DNA from: Thioalkalivibrio sp.
Lineage (GTDB): Bacteria > Pseudomonadota > Gammaproteobacteria > Ectothiorhodospirales > Ectothiorhodospiraceae
DNA: 5,680 nt
NCBI GenBank assembly: GCA_007119005.1
Contig: SKQM01000213.1
Span: 1 to 5,680, forward strand
Direction: 5' to 3'
Made by a program: the position numbers and the translations under genes
The notes under the pieces: model-generated
Database searches by the model: none
The model's input: only the letters and a program-made list of their open reading frames with translations
What the model was told of the DNA's origin: nothing
In this document: in pieces, positions 1 through 5,680 of the stretch
Layout: every line of letters starts with the position of its first letter
Position numbering within the stretch: position 1 is the stretch's first letter

Positions 1-889
<889 letters not shown>

Positions 890-894
890 GCCAA

Positions 895-900
895 CTCCTT
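895..900 (-). promoter_or_regulatory. Ribosome binding site of icd
   Basis: The minus strand reads AAGGAG, a near-perfect Shine-Dalgarno sequence, 5 bases before the ATG at 889-887. It fixes the icd start and contrasts with the absence of any such site before nudJ on the other strand. Confidence 0.85.
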
Positions 901-944
901 GTGCGGAAATCGAGAAAATGGATCGGTGGGATGCGTATATCTCG

Positions 945-950
945 ATTATA
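945..950 (-). promoter_or_regulatory. Candidate sigma-70 -10 box for icd
   Basis: The minus strand reads TATAAT, an exact consensus -10 hexamer, preceded directly by TATG. Transcription would begin near 938, giving an icd leader of about 50 bases that includes the AAGGAG site. No convincing -35 hexamer lies 15-18 bases upstream; the best candidate, CGGAAA at 971-966, matches 3 of 6 positions. An activator or the near-extended -10 may compensate. It lies in an A/T-rich patch that stands out in this GC-rich window. Confidence 0.55.
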
Positions 951-995
951 CATACCGGACCGGCGTTTCCGGGGACACAAGCGAAACCCATTGCG

Positions 996-1007
996 CGTTC
1001 CGGAACG
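996..1007. promoter_or_regulatory. 12-bp perfect palindrome in the icd-nudJ divergent region, possible operator
   Basis: CGTTCCGGAACG is identical to its reverse complement over all 12 bases, and the symmetry stops at the flanking bases. It lies about 45 bp upstream of the icd -10 box and just upstream of the expected -35 region of nudJ, where a dimeric regulator could affect either gene. I do not recognise the motif as belonging to a named regulator. A single GC-rich palindrome of this length can arise by chance, so operator function is inference. Confidence 0.3.
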
Positions 1008-1030
1008 GCGGCAGGCGTCGACGGCTGCGT

Positions 1031-1036
1031 TATCAT
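1031..1036 (+). promoter_or_regulatory. Candidate -10 box for a leaderless or near-leaderless nudJ transcript
   Basis: TATCAT matches the sigma-70 -10 consensus at 5 of 6 positions. It ends only 7 bases before the nudJ ATG at 1044, so transcription would begin at or within a base or two of the start codon. No Shine-Dalgarno sequence lies upstream of that ATG, which fits leaderless initiation. The -35 is weak: GCGGCA at 1008-1013, 17 bases upstream, matches 3 of 6 positions. Confidence 0.5.
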
Positions 1037-1043
1037 CCGCCGC

Positions 1044-1505
1044 ATGACCGAACGCCTCCCCTGTCACATCACCGTGGCCGCCGTAATCGAGCACGAAGGC
1101 CGATTCCTGTTCGTCGAGGAAACCGACGCCGGTCAGCGCGTCCTGAACCAGCCGGCCGGGCATCTGGACACCGGCGAAGACCTGACCGAAGCGGTCGTGC
1201 GCGAGGTGCTCGAGGAGACCCGCCTCGCATTCACACCCGAGGCGGCCCTCGGCTGCGACCTGCTCGAACTGGCCAGCGGAGCGGTAATCCTGCGCGTCAC
1301 CTTCTGCGGCACGAGCGCCCCGGCGCCCTCCCCGCCCCCCCGCGATCCGGCGATCCATGACCTGCACTGGCTCACACCGGAGATGGCCGAACGCGACTGG
1401 CCCCTGCGCAGCCCCCTGGTGATGCGCAGCATCCAGCGTTACCGGGACGGACTGCGGCTCCCGCTCGCGGCGGTCGGGGGGTTGGTCCGGGCATCCGCGC
1501 CATGA
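1044..1505 (+). CDS. nudJ: NudJ-type Nudix hydrolase (HMP-PP / nucleotide phosphatase)
   Basis: A 153-residue Nudix protein, the same length as E. coli NudJ (YmfB). The E. coli enzyme hydrolyses the thiamine precursor HMP-PP to HMP-P and also acts on nucleoside di- and triphosphates, using divalent metal. Visible features are the N-terminal strand [19 protein letters not shown] (8-26), the NudJ-like NQPAGHL (35-41), and a Nudix box with Gly39, Glu45, Arg53-Glu54 and Glu57-Glu58, so the metal-binding glutamates are intact. The box glycine expected at residue 60 is arginine (EETRL). The C-terminal [16 protein letters not shown] resembles E. coli LRSPLVAESIRCYQSG. A Pro-rich insert with three consecutive prolines sits at 97-99. 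I chose ATG 1044 because homology begins there; the upstream in-frame ATG at 888 would overlap the icd start and adds unrelated sequence. The stop overlaps the mnmA start. Substrate is inferred from family and context. Confidence 0.93.
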   Translation: MTERLPCHITVAAVIEHEGRFLFVEETDAGQRVLNQPAGHLDTGEDLTEAVVREVLEETRLAFTPEAALGCDLLELASGAVILRVTFCGTSAPAPSPPPRDPAIHDLHWLTPEMAERDWPLRSPLVMRSIQRYRDGLRLPLAAVGGLVRASAP

Positions 1506-2602
1506 CGGGACGCGAACGCGTCATCGTCGGCCTGTCCGGCGGCGTCGACTCCGCCGTCGCGGCCAGCCGGCTGCTGGAGGCCGGCTATCGCGTCGAAGGC
1601 CTGTTCATGAAGAACTGGGAGGATGATGACGACGCCGAGTACTGCGCCGCCGAGGCCGACTATCGGATGGCCGTCGAGGTGGCGGACTGCCTGGAGATTC
1701 CGCTGCACAAGGCCAACTTCGCCGAGGACTACCGCCAGCGCGTATTCGCGCAGTTCCTGCACGAATACGAGGCGGGACGCACCCCGAACCCGGACATCCT
1801 CTGCAACCGCGAGATCAAGTTCCGCTCGTTCCTCGACCACGCGCGCGAGCTCGGCGCCCGCTGGATCGCCACCGGCCATTACGCGCGGGTCCGCCATCAT
1901 GCGGACTACAGCGAACTGTGCATGGCGGCTGACGCCAACAAGGACCAGACCTACTTCCTGCACACCCTGACCCAGGAGCAGCTGCGCCCGGCCCTGTTCC
2001 CGTTGGGGGGCATCCCCAAGGACCAGGTCCGCGAACGGGCCCGCGAACTGGGCCTGCCCAATCACGCCCGCAAGGACTCCACCGGCATCTGCTTCATCGG
2101 CGAACGGCGCTTCCGCGACTTTCTGGCGCAGTACCTGAAGGCACCCGAAGGCGACATGCGCACCCCGGAGGGGCAGATCATCGGCCGCCATCAGGGCCTG
2201 ATGTTCTACACCCTCGGCCAGCGCCAGGGACTGGGCATCGGCGGGGTCGACGGCTTCGCCGAGGCCCCCTGGTACGTCGTCGACAAGGACCTCGAGCACA
2301 ACGCCCTGATCGTCGCCCAGGACCCGCAGCATCCGCTGCTGATGAGCCCTTCCCTGACGACCGAGCCGGTCCACTGGATTCACAAGCCACCGGCTACCGG
2401 GGAGCCGGTGCAGGCCCGGTTGCGCCATCGCCAGCCCCTGCAGGCCTGCCGCGTGGCGGCGCTGGACGGCGCCGGAGCCACGGTGGTGTTCGACGCCCCG
2501 CAACGGGCCGCGACCCCCGGACAGTCGATCGCCTTCTACCGCGGCGATGTCTGTCTCGGAGGGGCCGTGATCGCGAGGCGTACCACGATGGATGCGGCCT
2601 GA
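1502..2602 (+). CDS. mnmA: tRNA-specific 2-thiouridylase MnmA
   Basis: Catalyses 2-thiolation of the wobble uridine U34 in tRNA Lys, Glu and Gln. It adenylates C2 of the base with ATP and then transfers persulfide sulfur delivered by the Tus relay or another sulfur carrier in the cytoplasm. The 366-residue product is of normal family length. It shows the PP-loop SGGVDSA (12-18), FMKNWEDDD (35-43), RTPNPDILCN (93-102) with Asp98 and catalytic Cys101, ATGHYAR (123-129), DQTYFLH (148-154), KDSTGICFIGER (191-202) with the second catalytic Cys197, and GQIIGRHQGLMFYTLGQRQG. A C-terminal beta-barrel region ends in FYRGDVCLGGAVI. The two cysteines fit the E. coli pair (102 and 199). The ATG lies inside ATGA shared with the nudJ stop and lacks a well-spaced Shine-Dalgarno sequence, which suggests translational coupling to nudJ. 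The pairing with nudJ and hflD matches E. coli. Confidence 0.98.
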   Translation: MTGRERVIVGLSGGVDSAVAASRLLEAGYRVEGLFMKNWEDDDDAEYCAAEADYRMAVEVADCLEIPLHKANFAEDYRQRVFAQFLHEYEAGRTPNPDILCNREIKFRSFLDHARELGARWIATGHYARVRHHADYSELCMAADANKDQTYFLHTLTQEQLRPALFPLGGIPKDQVRERARELGLPNHARKDSTGICFIGERRFRDFLAQYLKAPEGDMRTPEGQIIGRHQGLMFYTLGQRQGLGIGGVDGFAEAPWYVVDKDLEHNALIVAQDPQHPLLMSPSLTTEPVHWIHKPPATGEPVQARLRHRQPLQACRVAALDGAGATVVFDAPQRAATPGQSIAFYRGDVCLGGAVIARRTTMDAA

Positions 2603-2612
2603 TCCGTGAGTC

Positions 2613-2649
2613 TGCCGGGCCACTTCCGGTATAGTGAGCCCACCCGGCA
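2613..2649. repeat. 7-bp inverted repeat around the hflD promoter candidate
   Basis: TGCCGGG at 2613-2619 is the exact reverse complement of CCCGGCA at 2643-2649, with 23 bases between. The arms enclose the putative -10 hexamer of hflD. It is not a Rho-independent terminator: the loop is long and no T-run follows. It may be an operator half-site pair, a weak RNA hairpin at the 3' end of the mnmA message, or chance in GC-rich DNA. Confidence 0.3.
2630..2635 (+). promoter_or_regulatory. Candidate internal -10 box upstream of hflD
   Basis: TATAGT matches the -10 consensus at 5 of 6 positions and lies 28 bases after the mnmA stop. The nearest -35-like hexamer, GTGAGT at 2606-2611, matches 3 of 6 with an 18-base spacer. 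Transcription would start near 2642, leaving a 40-base leader that carries the AAGGA site before the TTG at 2682. If active, it would let hflD and acnA be expressed independently of nudJ-mnmA. Confidence 0.4.
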
Positions 2650-2666
2650 TCCCGCCCCGCCCACCC

Positions 2667-2671
2667 AAGGA
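2667..2671 (+). promoter_or_regulatory. Ribosome binding site that decides the hflD start
   Basis: AAGGA lies 10 bases before TTG 2682. No comparable purine-rich site precedes the alternative in-frame GTG at 2634, which would also fall inside the putative -10 box. The site therefore favours the downstream TTG start. Confidence 0.55.
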
Positions 2672-2681
2672 CTCAACTGGC

Positions 2682-3311
2682 TTGGACCGCTCCGACCACA
2701 ACCGCACCCTGGCACTGGCCGCCCTCTTTCAGTGCGCGAGCCTGGTCAAGGACCTCGCCTGGCGCGGCAGCTGCGACGAATACGAATTCGAGGTCCTGAT
2801 CGGCAGCCTGTTCGCCTTCGATGTCGAGACCCCCGAGGCGGTCTACCGCGAGGCAGTCAGCCTGCGCAGCGGGCTGGAACGCGTCGAGAGCCAGCTGCAA
2901 AACGGCAGCAAGCCGCCCGACATGGAGATCACCCGCTACGCCATCGGACTGATCTTCCTCGAGCGCAAGCTGCAAAAGCGCGACGACATGCTGCAGCAGC
3001 TCACCGACGGACTGCAGGGCGCCCAGCGCCAGATCGACTATTTCCACATCACGCACGAAAGCGTGATCGCGCGCCTGGCCGAGATCTACAAGGAAACGAT
3101 TTCCGAGCTGGGCCCGCGCATCATCGTCCAGGGCGAACAGAACAACCTCTCGAATCCCGAGACCGCCGCGCGCATCCGCGCGCTGCTGCTTGCCGGGATC
3201 CGGGCCGCGGTCCTCTGGCGCCAGGCCGGTGGATCCCGCTGGAAACTCCTTTTCGGCCGCAAGCGGCTGATTCGCGAAGCGAACAACATCCTCAACCGAC
3301 TCAATACCTGA
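2682..3311 (+). CDS. hflD: High frequency lysogenization protein HflD homologue
   Basis: A 209-residue HflD-family protein (E. coli about 213). In E. coli HflD is peripheral at the cytoplasmic face of the inner membrane and binds phage lambda CII, affecting the lysis-lysogeny choice; its normal cellular role is poorly known. Mainly helical and hydrophilic, with no signal peptide or membrane segment. Conserved blocks include the N-terminal [33 protein letters not shown] (82-97), the heptad-like [30 protein letters not shown] (140-151) and the hallmark [17 protein letters not shown] (168-184). The TTG start gives an N terminus aligned with E. coli HflD and is preceded by AAGGA. The in-frame GTG at 2634 would add 16 proline-rich residues unlike the family. 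It follows mnmA by 79 bp, as in E. coli mnmA-hflD, and precedes acnA by 16 bp. Family assignment is firm; the start is less so. Confidence 0.93.
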   Translation: MDRSDHNRTLALAALFQCASLVKDLAWRGSCDEYEFEVLIGSLFAFDVETPEAVYREAVSLRSGLERVESQLQNGSKPPDMEITRYAIGLIFLERKLQKRDDMLQQLTDGLQGAQRQIDYFHITHESVIARLAEIYKETISELGPRIIVQGEQNNLSNPETAARIRALLLAGIRAAVLWRQAGGSRWKLLFGRKRLIREANNILNRLNT

Positions 3312-3315
3312 ACGC

Positions 3316-3320
3316 GGAAG
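3316..3320 (+). promoter_or_regulatory. Ribosome binding site of acnA
   Basis: GGAAG lies in the 16-base hflD-acnA gap, 7 bases before the ATG at 3328. It is a moderate Shine-Dalgarno sequence that supports this start. The gap has no room for a separate promoter or terminator, so acnA is probably cotranscribed with hflD. Confidence 0.6.
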
Positions 3321-3327
3321 ACGCATC

Positions 3328-5680
<2,353 letters not shown>

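Noticed and set aside
2613..2649. Rho-independent terminator after mnmA
   Set aside because: The inverted repeat has a 23-base loop and no following T-run, so it lacks the needed structure.
1439..2707. A 422-codon open frame on the minus strand opposite mnmA
   Set aside because: It is antisense to an unambiguous MnmA, has no domain, and spans the mnmA-hflD gap without its own ribosome site. It is a GC-rich shadow frame.

Overview
This is an ordinary chromosomal housekeeping segment from a high-GC gammaproteobacterium. G+C is roughly two-thirds by eye, with strong third-position G/C. The gene order nudJ-mnmA-hflD, with icd divergent next to nudJ, matches the Escherichia coli icd-(rluE)-nudJ-mnmA-hflD neighbourhood, here without rluE. 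Every protein is close to its gammaproteobacterial homologue. The acidic character of several proteins and the aconitase linker would suit a mildly halophilic lineage such as Ectothiorhodospiraceae-type bacteria, but that placement is inference only.

Layout: positions 1-889 (minus strand) hold the first 296 codons of icd, NADP-type isocitrate dehydrogenase, whose 3' end is cut off by the window. Positions 890-1043 form a 154-bp divergent intergenic region. It holds the icd ribosome binding site and -10 box, a perfect 12-bp palindrome, and a -10 box so close to nudJ that its transcript would be nearly leaderless. The plus strand then carries nudJ (1044-1505), mnmA (1502-2602, ATGA overlap with nudJ), hflD (2682-3311, probable TTG start) and acnA (3328-5680, cut off by the window end). 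The 79-bp mnmA-hflD gap contains a candidate internal promoter flanked by a 7-bp inverted repeat.

Functionally, two consecutive TCA-cycle enzymes, aconitase A and isocitrate dehydrogenase, flank a small module of pyrophosphate hydrolysis (NudJ), tRNA wobble-uridine thiolation (MnmA) and a membrane-peripheral protein of poorly defined role (HflD). In E. coli the gene after hflD is purB; here it is acnA, only 16 bp downstream.

I found no mobile element, CRISPR array, RNA gene, phage remnant or candidate novel system. The points worth checking are modest: a glycine-to-arginine change in the NudJ Nudix box, a likely leaderless nudJ promoter beside a palindrome, a long acidic insertion in AcnA, and the hflD-acnA linkage.
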